Source: Sporohalobacter salinus (GTDB lineage Bacteria > Bacillota > Halanaerobiia > Halobacteroidales > Acetohalobiaceae). Taken from it: DNA of 64,000 bases. Location of the stretch: NCBI RefSeq assembly GCF_016908635.1, contig NZ_JAFBEG010000004.1, positions 108,308 to 172,307 of the forward strand, written 5' to 3'. Positions 27,545-34,717 of the stretch are shown here, piece by piece. The notes under the pieces were generated by a model. The model saw nothing but the letters and a program-made list of their open reading frames with translations. It was not told the origin of the DNA and searched no databases. The position numbers and the translations under genes are program-made. Each line of letters begins with the position of its first letter. Within the stretch, counting starts at the first letter, position 1.

Positions 27545-29524
27545 ATGCTAAAAAAAGTAGCCAATATAGTTAGAGGGCTGTCTGTTGACGCAGTAGAAAG
27601 GGCAGATTCAGGACATCCAGGAATGGCAGTAGGATGTGCAGATATAGGAGCATTACTTTATGGAGAAAGTATGAATTATGATCCTGATCAACCTGATTGG
27701 CCTAATCGAGATAGGTTTATTTTGTCTGCTGGACACGGTTCTATGTTGCTATATTCATTATTACATTTATCAGGTTATGATGTTTCTTTAGAAGATTTAA
27801 AGAATTTTCGGCAGTTAAATTCTAAAACGCCAGGACATCCTGAATATGAAGAGACTCCTGGAATAGAAACGACCACTGGACCATTAGGGCAAGGTTTTGC
27901 TAACGCAGTAGGAATGGCTGTGAGTGAGAGAATGTTAGCAGAAAGATATAATACAACAGAATATGAGATTGTAGATCATTATACTTATACTTTGCTAGGT
28001 GATGGCTGTATGATGGAAGGAATAACATCTGAAGCAGCTTCTCTAGCAGGACATCTAGGATTAAATAAATTAATTGCAATTTATGATAATAATAATATTT
28101 CAATTGAAGGTAATACAGAGATTACTTTTACGGAATCCGTATCAGATAGATTTAAAGCCTATGATTGGCATGTAATTGATGGAATTGACGGTCATAATAT
28201 TGAAGATATAAAAGAAGCAATTACAGAAGCTAAAGAGATTACAGATAGACCAACATTAATTATTGCAAATACTCATATTGCTTGTGGAGCTCCTACTAAA
28301 CAAGATAGTAGTTCAGCTCATGGAGCGCCTTTAGGTGGGGAAGAAGTAAAAGGATTAAAAGAAAATTTTGGCTTACCAATTGATAAAGAATTTTATATTT
28401 CGGAGGATGTTAAAGAATTTTTTGATACTAGACGAGAAGAATTAAAAGAATTGAGAAAAGAGTGGGAGGATAAGTTTGCTAAGTGGTCTGAAGCTAATCC
28501 TGAGTTAAAAGAGAAATGGGATCAAGCTTATAATTTAGAATTACCCCAGGATTTAGAAGAAGCAGTAGCAGAGTTAGAATTGGATTCTCCAAGAGCTACT
28601 AGAAAAGCTTCAGGGCCAACTTTAAGAAAAATTGCTGATAAGGTTCCTTATTTAGTAGGAGGTTCGGCAGATTTAGCTCCTTCTAATAAGACTTATTTAG
28701 ATAAGTATAGCGAAATTCAAGCAGGGGAATTTAGTGGACGTAATTTTAGGTTTGGAGTACGAGAGCATGCTATGGGAGCAATTGCAAATGGAATTTCATT
28801 ACATGGAGGCTTAAGACCATATACGGCTACCTTTCTTGTTTTTTCTGATTATATGCGTTCAGCAATTAGAATGTCAGCTTTAATGGAACAGCCAATTATT
28901 TATATCTTTACTCATGATTCAATTTATATTGGAGAAGATGGCCCAACTCATCAGCCAGTAGAACAGTTGGAATCATTGCGTTTGATTCCAAATTTAAAAG
29001 TACTTAGACCTGCTGATGAAGAAGAAACAAAGTTAGCTTGGCTTGAAGCGATGAAGAGAAAAGCTGGCCCCACTGCCCTTGTTTTTACTAGACAAGATTT
29101 GCCACATATTGAAAAAGAAAATGGAATAGAAGAATTTGATAAAGGTGGTTATATAGTTAAAGATGCATTTAAGCCAGAAGTTGTATTATTAGCTAGTGGA
29201 AGTGAAGTGTCACTAGCCACAGAGATAGCAGGAAAATTAGATGTAGAAACAAGAGTAGTTTCAGTTCCTGATCGAAACAAATTTATGACTCAAGAGATGG
29301 GTTATATTGAAAAAATATTGGGAACGGATACTTTTCGGGTAGCAATTGAAGCAGGAGTTGGTCAAGGTTGGTATCAATTATTAGGAAAAGATGATCATGT
29401 AGTAAGTGTAGAAAACTTTGGTGCTAGTGGTCCAGGAGAAAAGGTTGCTAGAGAATATGGATTTGACAGTGATAAAATTATAAAAAATATTAATAAGCAG
29501 TTATCGGAGGAGGACTTACTGTAG
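27545..29524 (+). CDS. tkt: Transketolase, full length
   Basis: A 659-residue thiamine-diphosphate enzyme that moves two-carbon units between pentose, tetrose and hexose phosphates. Visible: SGHPGMAVGCADIG, GPLGQGFANAVGMA, the TPP/Mg motif GDGCMMEG..NNNNISIEG, the Pyr-domain Glu in RFGVREHAMGAIANG, and THDSIYIGEDGPTHQP. All three domains are in one chain, as in cellular transketolases and unlike the split type. Start ATG 27545 follows GGGAGGG. With transaldolase and RpiB it gives a complete non-oxidative pentose phosphate interchange. Confidence 0.95.
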   Translation: MLKKVANIVRGLSVDAVERADSGHPGMAVGCADIGALLYGESMNYDPDQPDWPNRDRFILSAGHGSMLLYSLLHLSGYDVSLEDLKNFRQLNSKTPGHPEYEETPGIETTTGPLGQGFANAVGMAVSERMLAERYNTTEYEIVDHYTYTLLGDGCMMEGITSEAASLAGHLGLNKLIAIYDNNNISIEGNTEITFTESVSDRFKAYDWHVIDGIDGHNIEDIKEAITEAKEITDRPTLIIANTHIACGAPTKQDSSSAHGAPLGGEEVKGLKENFGLPIDKEFYISEDVKEFFDTRREELKELRKEWEDKFAKWSEANPELKEKWDQAYNLELPQDLEEAVAELELDSPRATRKASGPTLRKIADKVPYLVGGSADLAPSNKTYLDKYSEIQAGEFSGRNFRFGVREHAMGAIANGISLHGGLRPYTATFLVFSDYMRSAIRMSALMEQPIIYIFTHDSIYIGEDGPTHQPVEQLESLRLIPNLKVLRPADEEETKLAWLEAMKRKAGPTALVFTRQDLPHIEKENGIEEFDKGGYIVKDAFKPEVVLLASGSEVSLATEIAGKLDVETRVVSVPDRNKFMTQEMGYIEKILGTDTFRVAIEAGVGQGWYQLLGKDDHVVSVENFGASGPGEKVAREYGFDSDKIIKNINKQLSEEDLL

Positions 29525-29566
29525 TAGCAAAATAGGTTACATTAAAAATATTATTTTACTTATTGA

Positions 29567-29605
29567 GACCTATATCTTTTACATAAAAGATATAGGTCAT
29601 TTTTT
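29567..29605 (+). terminator. Intrinsic terminator after transketolase
   Basis: A 14-bp stem (GACCTATATCTTTT / AAAAGATATAGGTC) with a 4-base loop, followed by ATTTTTT. Confidence 0.88.
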
Positions 29606-29727
29606 ATTTAGTGAAAATTATTTAAAATAATTTTGCACGATTATATTTATAAATACATATCATATTATGACAATTATGAATTAAACATATTTTTCATTTT
29701 AACATTGAAAGAAAGGAGGGGACATAA

Positions 29728-29829
29728 ATGTCAAATCGTTATTTTGAAGCAGATCCTATTACAATTTTAATTGTTATTTTAATCTTACAACAGGTTAGCA
29801 ATGGAGTTCTCAATGGTTTTGACTATTAA
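29728..29829 (+). CDS. Small hydrophobic peptide (33 residues)
   Basis: A short frame MSNRYFEADPITILIVILIL... with a strong ribosome-binding site (GAAAGGAGGGG, 29711-29721) seven bases before the ATG. It has a polar N-terminus and one membrane-spanning segment at about residues 11-20. It resembles in form the small membrane or spore-associated peptides of Firmicutes, but I recognise no family. A second such gene follows 62 bases later. Confidence 0.6.
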   Translation: MSNRYFEADPITILIVILILQQVSNGVLNGFDY

Positions 29830-29891
29830 AAAAGTATAATTGTTGTTTGACTATAAAATTGATACTTTCATAAGAAAAGGAGGGCAAAGAA

Positions 29892-30002
29892 ATGTCTGAT
29901 TGTTATGAAGAGGATCTTTGTGGTTGCAGTTGCTATCTTGAATTAATTTTGGTGGTTTGGCTTCTTAGCTGTCTTTGTCGAGGAGGAGTTTTGAGCGAAT
30001 AA
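29892..30002 (+). CDS. Small cysteine-rich membrane peptide (36 residues)
   Basis: The frame MSDCYEEDLCGCSCYLEL... has five cysteines (CGCSC among them), an acidic head and one hydrophobic segment near residues 16-29. AAAGGAGGG stands well placed before ATG 29892. It shares the layout acidic head plus single membrane helix with the preceding peptide, so the two may act together. Function unknown. Confidence 0.6.
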   Translation: MSDCYEEDLCGCSCYLELILVVWLLSCLCRGGVLSE

Positions 30003-30170
30003 ATAACTAGATAAAAATATCTATCTTTATCAATATTTTTAATATGATTGTAATTATTAATTGTGTTAAATATTGAATAACATCTTGTCTTAAGAGAAAT
30101 ACATAATCAAATTGAAGATGAAGTAAACAAATGAAAATATTATATATTCTTATAATAATTGATTTTGATA

Positions 30171-30204
30171 GGCCTGTATCCTTTTTGGATGCAGGTCTAT
30201 TATT
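30171..30204 (+). terminator. Intrinsic terminator after the small peptide genes
   Basis: GGCCTGTATCC and GGATGCAGGTC pair over 11 bp (with G-U pairs) around TTTTT, followed by TATTATTT. Confidence 0.7.
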
Positions 30205-30257
30205 TAACATAGTTTAAAATAAGTTTTGGAGATTATAATTAAATAAATAGAAAAAAA

Positions 30258-30315
30258 GGCTCCCCTTTTAATAAAATGTTTGTAACCACCCAAACATAGT
30301 GAAAGGAGAAGCTTA
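30258..30315 (+). other. Possible structured leader hiding a ribosome-binding site
   Basis: GGCTCCCCTTTT can pair imperfectly with GAAAGGAGAAGC, enclosing a perfect inner stem ATGTTTG / CAAACAT (30275-30296). The outer stem would cover the GAAAGGAG that precedes the short frame at 30315. No known RNA family was recognised. Confidence 0.3.
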
Positions 30316-30404
30316 TTATAAAGACTATTATACAACATTTTACTGAAAAAGTCATATTTGAGATTGAAAAAGAGTTAGGAAAAATTTTATTTGACAATAT
30401 ATAA
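30315..30404 (+). CDS. Possible 29-residue amphipathic peptide with a non-ATG start (speculative)
   Basis: After AAAGGAG (30302-30308) an in-frame ATT (30315) or ATA (30318) opens a frame reading IKTIIQHFTEKVIFEIEKEL... to a TAA at 30402-30404. The sequence would form an amphipathic helix. No ATG, GTG or TTG start is available. It is listed because two larger genes in this window also seem to start at ATT, but chance is a fair alternative. Confidence 0.22.
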   Translation: MIKTIIQHFTEKVIFEIEKELGKILFDNI

Positions 30405-30440
30405 CTAGACGAATATAATAATATTAGACATAAAATCAAA

Positions 30441-30606
30441 TATTTAATTGCCGAATTCTATATTATTTGTTTTATAGATAGATGTATAGAAGCGGGGGAC
30501 CCACTTTTTTTGGGGTGAATCTGGTCTTTAACTTTAGTTAGAGACTGGTAGGGTTACTCTTTCAACCCGAATCCGACAGCTAACCTCGTAGGTATTTTAG
30601 AAAGAG
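30441..30606 (+). promoter_or_regulatory. Cyclic-di-AMP riboswitch (ydaO/yuaA type)
   Basis: The conserved core is plain: TTGCCGAATTC near the 5' end, GCGGGGGACCCA, TTGGGGTGAATC, a variable hairpin (CTGGTCTTTAACTTTAGTTAGAGACTGG), then AGGGTTACTCTTTCAACCCG, AATCCGACAGCTAACCTCGTAGG. This is the ydaO-yuaA class, which binds c-di-AMP and turns genes off, most often potassium uptake and cell-wall genes. A terminator follows at once, and the downstream operon encodes Trk potassium uptake, in accord with that role. Confidence 0.93.
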
Positions 30607-30620
30607 GGAAAACCGTTAAA

Positions 30621-30649
30621 CCACAGGTATTTCTCTGTGGCTTTTTTTA
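30621..30649 (+). terminator. Riboswitch expression-platform terminator
   Basis: A CCACAG / CTGTGG stem with an 8-base loop, followed by CTTTTTTT, directly downstream of the c-di-AMP aptamer and 28 bases before the kinase gene. It is expected to form when the ligand is bound. Confidence 0.85.
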
Positions 30650-30676
30650 TTTGGTAATAATCTAGGAGGTGAAATT

Positions 30677-32521
30677 ATGACTAGAAATTTAAATTTAAAA
30701 ACAAAGATATTATTAGGATATATGATAACAATTATGATTATAATTGGGGTAACAAGCTGGGCAATTTATAATTTTATATCATTAAATGAATCTATTAATG
30801 ATATTATGGTGGAGAATTATCGTAGTGTTATTGCTGCAGAAGGAATGATGGAAGCTTTAGAAAGACAGGATAGTGCTGAATTGATTTTTGTTTTCGGTCA
30901 ACGAAAGAAAGCTTTAGATATATTTCAACAGAATCAGATGCAGTTTATGAAGCATTTATCGCGAGCTGAGGATAATATTACAATTTCTAAAGAAAAAGAG
31001 ATACTTTCTAATCTCAATCAGCAATATCAAAATTATCTAGAAATGTTTTTAACTTTACGAAAAAAATCTGATCAGGCTAAATTTAAAGAAATTCAAAATT
31101 TTTATTTAAAAAAGATTATGCCTCAATTTGAAAAGATAAAAACAGAAACTAGAGATCTATTACTTGTTAATCAGAATCATATGAAGACGGCTCAGGAGAG
31201 GGCTAATGATAATGCTATTAAAGCTGTTTATTCAACAGTCATTTTTTCATTAATTGCTATTGTTTTAGCAATTGCTTTTGGGATTTATATTGCTAATTTA
31301 ATCATAAAGCCCATTAAAGGATTAACAGCAACAGTAAAAGAAATAGCAGCGGGAAATTTAGATCATGAAATTAAAGTAGATACTAAAGATGAGATTGGAC
31401 AATTAGCCCATGAATTTAATAGCATGACTAAACGGCTAAAAGAGTTTGAGGAGATGAATGTAGGTAAAGTAATTGAAGAAAAAAATAAATCAGAAGCGAT
31501 TGTTAAAAGTATTTCTAATCCATTATTAGTAACTGATGAAGAGAATAAAGTTCAATTAATAAATCCTAAAGCAGAAAAATTATTTGATTTAAATGAAGAT
31601 AATGTAATGGATACTCACTTTTTAGAATCAATTGAAGAAGATAAAATTTTTGATTTAATTACTGAAACATTAGATTCAGGAGAAGAACAAATTGGTAAAA
31701 ATAATGAAGTTATAAAATTTAATCTCGATAGTAATGAGCGTTACTTTAGAATTAATACTACTCCGGTTAATGATAGAGCAGGAAATATCAATTTAATAGT
31801 AACTTTATTAGAAGACATTACTCATCTTAAAGAAGTAGACCAGATGAAGTCTGAATTTGTATCTATGGTGTCACATGAATTTAGGACCCCTTTAACTTCA
31901 ATGAATATGGGTATTAATATGTTATTAGAGGAAAATATAGGTGAGGTGAATGAAGAACAAAAAGAGTTATTGGAAGTAGCCCGAGAAGATTGTGAACACT
32001 TAAATAATTTGGTAGATGATCTATTAGATCTTTCTAAGATAGAATCAGGAGAAATAGATTTAGAATTTAATGTAGTTGAGGTAAAACGAATATTTGAAGC
32101 TTCTAGTCAGCCATTTATTACCCAGGCCGAAGAACAAGGAGTAGATTTAATAACAGCAGATACTAATAATTTAAAAGTTTATGCCGATTTTAACAAGATT
32201 ACTTGGGTAATTACTAACTTAATTGGTAATGCCTTGCGCTATACAGAAAAAGGAGACAGAATAAAACTTTCGGCTGATAAAAAAGGACATAAAGTGCATA
32301 TTTCAGTTTCTGATACAGGGGCTGGAATACCCAAGGAATATCGCCATAAGATATTTGACAAGTTTGTGCGAGTAGGTGATGATAGAGATGAAGAAACCGG
32401 GACTGGATTAGGATTGGCTATTTCCAAAGAAATTATTGAAGCCCACGGAGGTAGAATCTGGGTTGAAAGTGAGGTAGGTAAAGGAAGTACTTTCACTTTT
32501 ACTCTTAAATTACCGAGATAA
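30677..32521 (+). CDS. Membrane sensor histidine kinase (HAMP-PAS-HisKA-HATPase)
   Basis: A 614-residue kinase. Membrane segment 1 is at about residues 10-30, an extracellular helical domain spans about 35-180, and membrane segment 2 is at about 185-207. Then come HAMP, a PAS domain (about 275-385), HisKA with phospho-acceptor His400 (SHEFRTPL) and the ATPase domain with N, G1 (DTGAGIP) and G2 (GTGLGLAI) boxes. The extracellular helical bundle resembles 4HB-type sensor domains. It is the first gene under the c-di-AMP riboswitch and precedes two response regulators and Trk genes, so it probably senses ionic or envelope stress. AGGAGGTGA precedes ATG 30677. Confidence 0.9.
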   Translation: MTRNLNLKTKILLGYMITIMIIIGVTSWAIYNFISLNESINDIMVENYRSVIAAEGMMEALERQDSAELIFVFGQRKKALDIFQQNQMQFMKHLSRAEDNITISKEKEILSNLNQQYQNYLEMFLTLRKKSDQAKFKEIQNFYLKKIMPQFEKIKTETRDLLLVNQNHMKTAQERANDNAIKAVYSTVIFSLIAIVLAIAFGIYIANLIIKPIKGLTATVKEIAAGNLDHEIKVDTKDEIGQLAHEFNSMTKRLKEFEEMNVGKVIEEKNKSEAIVKSISNPLLVTDEENKVQLINPKAEKLFDLNEDNVMDTHFLESIEEDKIFDLITETLDSGEEQIGKNNEVIKFNLDSNERYFRINTTPVNDRAGNINLIVTLLEDITHLKEVDQMKSEFVSMVSHEFRTPLTSMNMGINMLLEENIGEVNEEQKELLEVAREDCEHLNNLVDDLLDLSKIESGEIDLEFNVVEVKRIFEASSQPFITQAEEQGVDLITADTNNLKVYADFNKITWVITNLIGNALRYTEKGDRIKLSADKKGHKVHISVSDTGAGIPKEYRHKIFDKFVRVGDDRDEETGTGLGLAISKEIIEAHGGRIWVESEVGKGSTFTFTLKLPR

Positions 32522-32535
32522 GGTTGGTGATAACA

Positions 32536-32895
32536 GTGAGTAAAATATTAGTAGTTGAAGATAATAAAAATATTATTACTGTTTTACGAATGTGTTTAAA
32601 GAATGCTGGTTATGAAGTCAAAACTGTTAATAATGGAGTTGAGGCAGTAGAAACTGCTTTTGAGTGGAAACCAGATTTAATCTTATTGGATATCAAAATT
32701 CCAAAGATGAATGGTTTTTTAGTCTGTGAAACCTTGAAAGATGAAGAATCTACAAAAAATACTCCTATTTTGATGTTAAGTGCTAAAGCTGAAGAGGAAG
32801 ATATCAAAAAAGCTTATAATTTAGGAGCTGAAGATTATATTACAAAGCCTATTGAGCCTAAAAAATTATTGGCTAAAATTGATGAATATTTATAA
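32536..32895 (+). CDS. Single-domain response regulator (receiver only)
   Basis: A 119-residue receiver domain with Asp9, phospho-acceptor Asp52 (in LILLDIKIPKMNG), Ser in LMLSAK and Lys in YITKPIEP. No output domain. The start is taken at GTG 32536 behind GGTTGGTGAT, 15 bases after the kinase stop; TTG 32524 is an alternative. Being next to the kinase, it may be its first phospho-acceptor, acting through protein contact or as a phosphate relay. Confidence 0.88.
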   Translation: MSKILVVEDNKNIITVLRMCLKNAGYEVKTVNNGVEAVETAFEWKPDLILLDIKIPKMNGFLVCETLKDEESTKNTPILMLSAKAEEEDIKKAYNLGAEDYITKPIEPKKLLAKIDEYL

Positions 32896-32921
32896 CGAAA
32901 CTAAGAAAGGGGAGAATTATT

Positions 32922-33629
32922 ATGACTAAAGAGAGAATCTTAGTAGTTGATGATGAGAAGAATATTAGAAAGACTTTAGAACAGTGCTTACAAACAGATT
33001 ATGAGGTAGTAACTGCTGTGAATGGTGAGGATGGATTAGATAAGTTTAGTGAGGATGAATTTGCCGTTGTATTATTGGATATGAAATTGCCCGGCATAGA
33101 TGGAATCAAAGTATTAGAAAAGATTAAAAAGCAGGATAATGAAGCTAATGTAATAATGATTACCGGTTTTGGTTCTGTCAAGACTGCAGTTCAGACAATG
33201 AAGTTAGGAGCGATAGATTACTTAAGAAAACCATTTACACCTGATGAGATTAGAGAAATTGTTCAGGAAGTAATTGACCGAGATAAGATGGAAGTTGTTG
33301 AGGAAGAATTAGATAGTTATGAAGATTATTTTCGGTATGCTAAATCCTGCATTAATAATCGTAAATTTGAGAAAGGACGAAAATATTTACAGAAAGCAGT
33401 AAGCTTAGATACTTCTAAACCAGAAGCCTTTAATTTATTGGGAGTAATCTTTGAGATGCAAGATGACTTAAAGGAAGCTCAGAAAAAATATCGAGCAGCA
33501 TTAGCTTTAGATCCATCTTATAAGCCTGCTCAAGAAAATTTGGATAGAACTACCCAATTTGAATATCAAAAAAGTGATATTAACTTAGGGGAATTAGATA
33601 ATGAGAATGATGAAATAGAGGAGGAGTAG
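32922..33629 (+). CDS. Response regulator with C-terminal TPR repeats
   Basis: A 235-residue protein: receiver domain (about 1-120; phospho-acceptor Asp in VVLLDMKLPGIDG, Lys in YLRKPFTP) joined to two TPR-like repeats (about 140-205, with EAFNLLGVIFEMQDDLKEAQ and ALALDPSYKPA), ending in an acidic tail. There is no DNA-binding, enzymatic or RNA-binding output, so it should act by binding other proteins. Two bases separate it from the TrkA-N gene, suggesting that Trk gating proteins are the target. Confidence 0.88.
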   Translation: MTKERILVVDDEKNIRKTLEQCLQTDYEVVTAVNGEDGLDKFSEDEFAVVLLDMKLPGIDGIKVLEKIKKQDNEANVIMITGFGSVKTAVQTMKLGAIDYLRKPFTPDEIREIVQEVIDRDKMEVVEEELDSYEDYFRYAKSCINNRKFEKGRKYLQKAVSLDTSKPEAFNLLGVIFEMQDDLKEAQKKYRAALALDPSYKPAQENLDRTTQFEYQKSDINLGELDNENDEIEEE

Positions 33630-33631
33630 TA

Positions 33632-34030
33632 ATGTATATTTTAGTAATTGGCTGTGGAAGAACCGGTTCTTCCATAGCTAATTTGCTTTCTAAAGAGGGA
33701 AAAAATGTAGTTGTAGTGGATAGAGATGGTGAGGCTTTTGATAGATTATCAGCTGAGTTTACTGGTTTTACTATTGTAGGCGATGCAACCGAAATTGAAG
33801 TCTTAAAAGAGGCTAAACTAGATAAAACAGATGTTGCTGTAATTACTACTAATGATGACAATGTAAATGCAATGATAGCTCAGATAGCTAGTAAATTATA
33901 TAATATTTCTAAAGTATTTGTTAGAGTAATAGACCCTAGCAAAGAAGTTATTTATGAAAATACGAATATAATTCAAATGAATCCGACTAATCTATTGGTA
34001 AGTGAATTTAAAGATAGAATTATTAGTTGA
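33632..34030 (+). CDS. TrkA-N (RCK) domain protein, short form
   Basis: A 132-residue Rossmann-fold RCK_N domain with GCGRTGSSIA, an acidic residue after strand 2 (VVVVDRDG), GDATE and TTNDDNVNAM. It stops before the RCK_C ligand domain, so it is half of a normal TrkA. It may pair with the full-length TrkA encoded next as a regulatory ring subunit for the TrkH potassium channel. The ribosome-binding site GAGGAGG lies inside the end of the preceding gene, suggesting translational coupling. Confidence 0.88.
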   Translation: MYILVIGCGRTGSSIANLLSKEGKNVVVVDRDGEAFDRLSAEFTGFTIVGDATEIEVLKEAKLDKTDVAVITTNDDNVNAMIAQIASKLYNISKVFVRVIDPSKEVIYENTNIIQMNPTNLLVSEFKDRIIS

Positions 34031-34046
34031 TAAGGAGAGATTTGTT

Positions 34047-34706
34047 ATGAGAATTATTATAGTTGGAGGAGGAAAGGTTGTTTATCATTTAGCTAAAAAT
34101 TTTACAGCTAAAGGTTATGAAGTAGTTATTATAAATAAAGATAAGGATTACTGTAAGATGTTAGATCGTAAAACTAATAGCTTAGCAATTTGCGGTGATG
34201 GTTCTCAACCTGAATATTTAATTCAAGCAGAAGCAAGGAAAGCAGATGCTATTTTAGCTTTGACCGATAATGATCCAGATAATCTATTTATTTGTCAGTT
34301 AGCTCAGAAAGAATTTGGAATTTCTCAAACCTTTGCTGTAGTTAATAATCCTGATAATGAAGAGATATTTAAGAGTTTAGGAGTAGAAACGATCTTTAAT
34401 ACAACAAAATTAATTTCTTTATTGATTGAACAGCGAGTAGAAGTATCTGATGTAAATAATTTATTATCCATTGAAGAGGGAAGAATTAGTATTTCTCAAG
34501 TTGTTTTAAGACCTACTTCTCCTGTGTTAGGAAAGACAGTAAGAGAATTAGATTTACCGCATGATATTGTATTTGGTTGTGTAATTAGAAATGAAAATGT
34601 ATTAATTCCTCATGGTGATACTAAGTTATTGGAAGGGGATAAAGTTTTAATTATTACTCTACCTGAAAAACAAGGGGAAGCATTTTCAGTTCTTTCGGGA
34701 GAATAG
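34047..34706 (+). CDS. trkA: Trk potassium uptake regulatory subunit TrkA (RCK_N + RCK_C)
   Basis: A 219-residue protein with an RCK_N domain (IIVGGGKVVYHLAK, CGDGSQPEYL) that binds NAD(H) or ATP/ADP, and an RCK_C domain (about 135-215, with GKTVRELDLP and HGDTKLLEGDKVLIIT), the part that binds c-di-AMP in several Firmicute KtrA/KtrC-type proteins. The start is ATG 34047 behind AAGGAGAG; longer in-frame readings overlap the TrkA-N gene. It gates the TrkH channel encoded 11 bases downstream. Confidence 0.92.
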   Translation: MRIIIVGGGKVVYHLAKNFTAKGYEVVIINKDKDYCKMLDRKTNSLAICGDGSQPEYLIQAEARKADAILALTDNDPDNLFICQLAQKEFGISQTFAVVNNPDNEEIFKSLGVETIFNTTKLISLLIEQRVEVSDVNNLLSIEEGRISISQVVLRPTSPVLGKTVRELDLPHDIVFGCVIRNENVLIPHGDTKLLEGDKVLIITLPEKQGEAFSVLSGE

Positions 34707-34717
34707 GAGGGGTATTG

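Noticed and set aside
30239..30439. A 66-codon frame on the minus strand
   Set aside because: No ribosome-binding site, composition of random AT-rich sequence, and it runs through the structured leader region.
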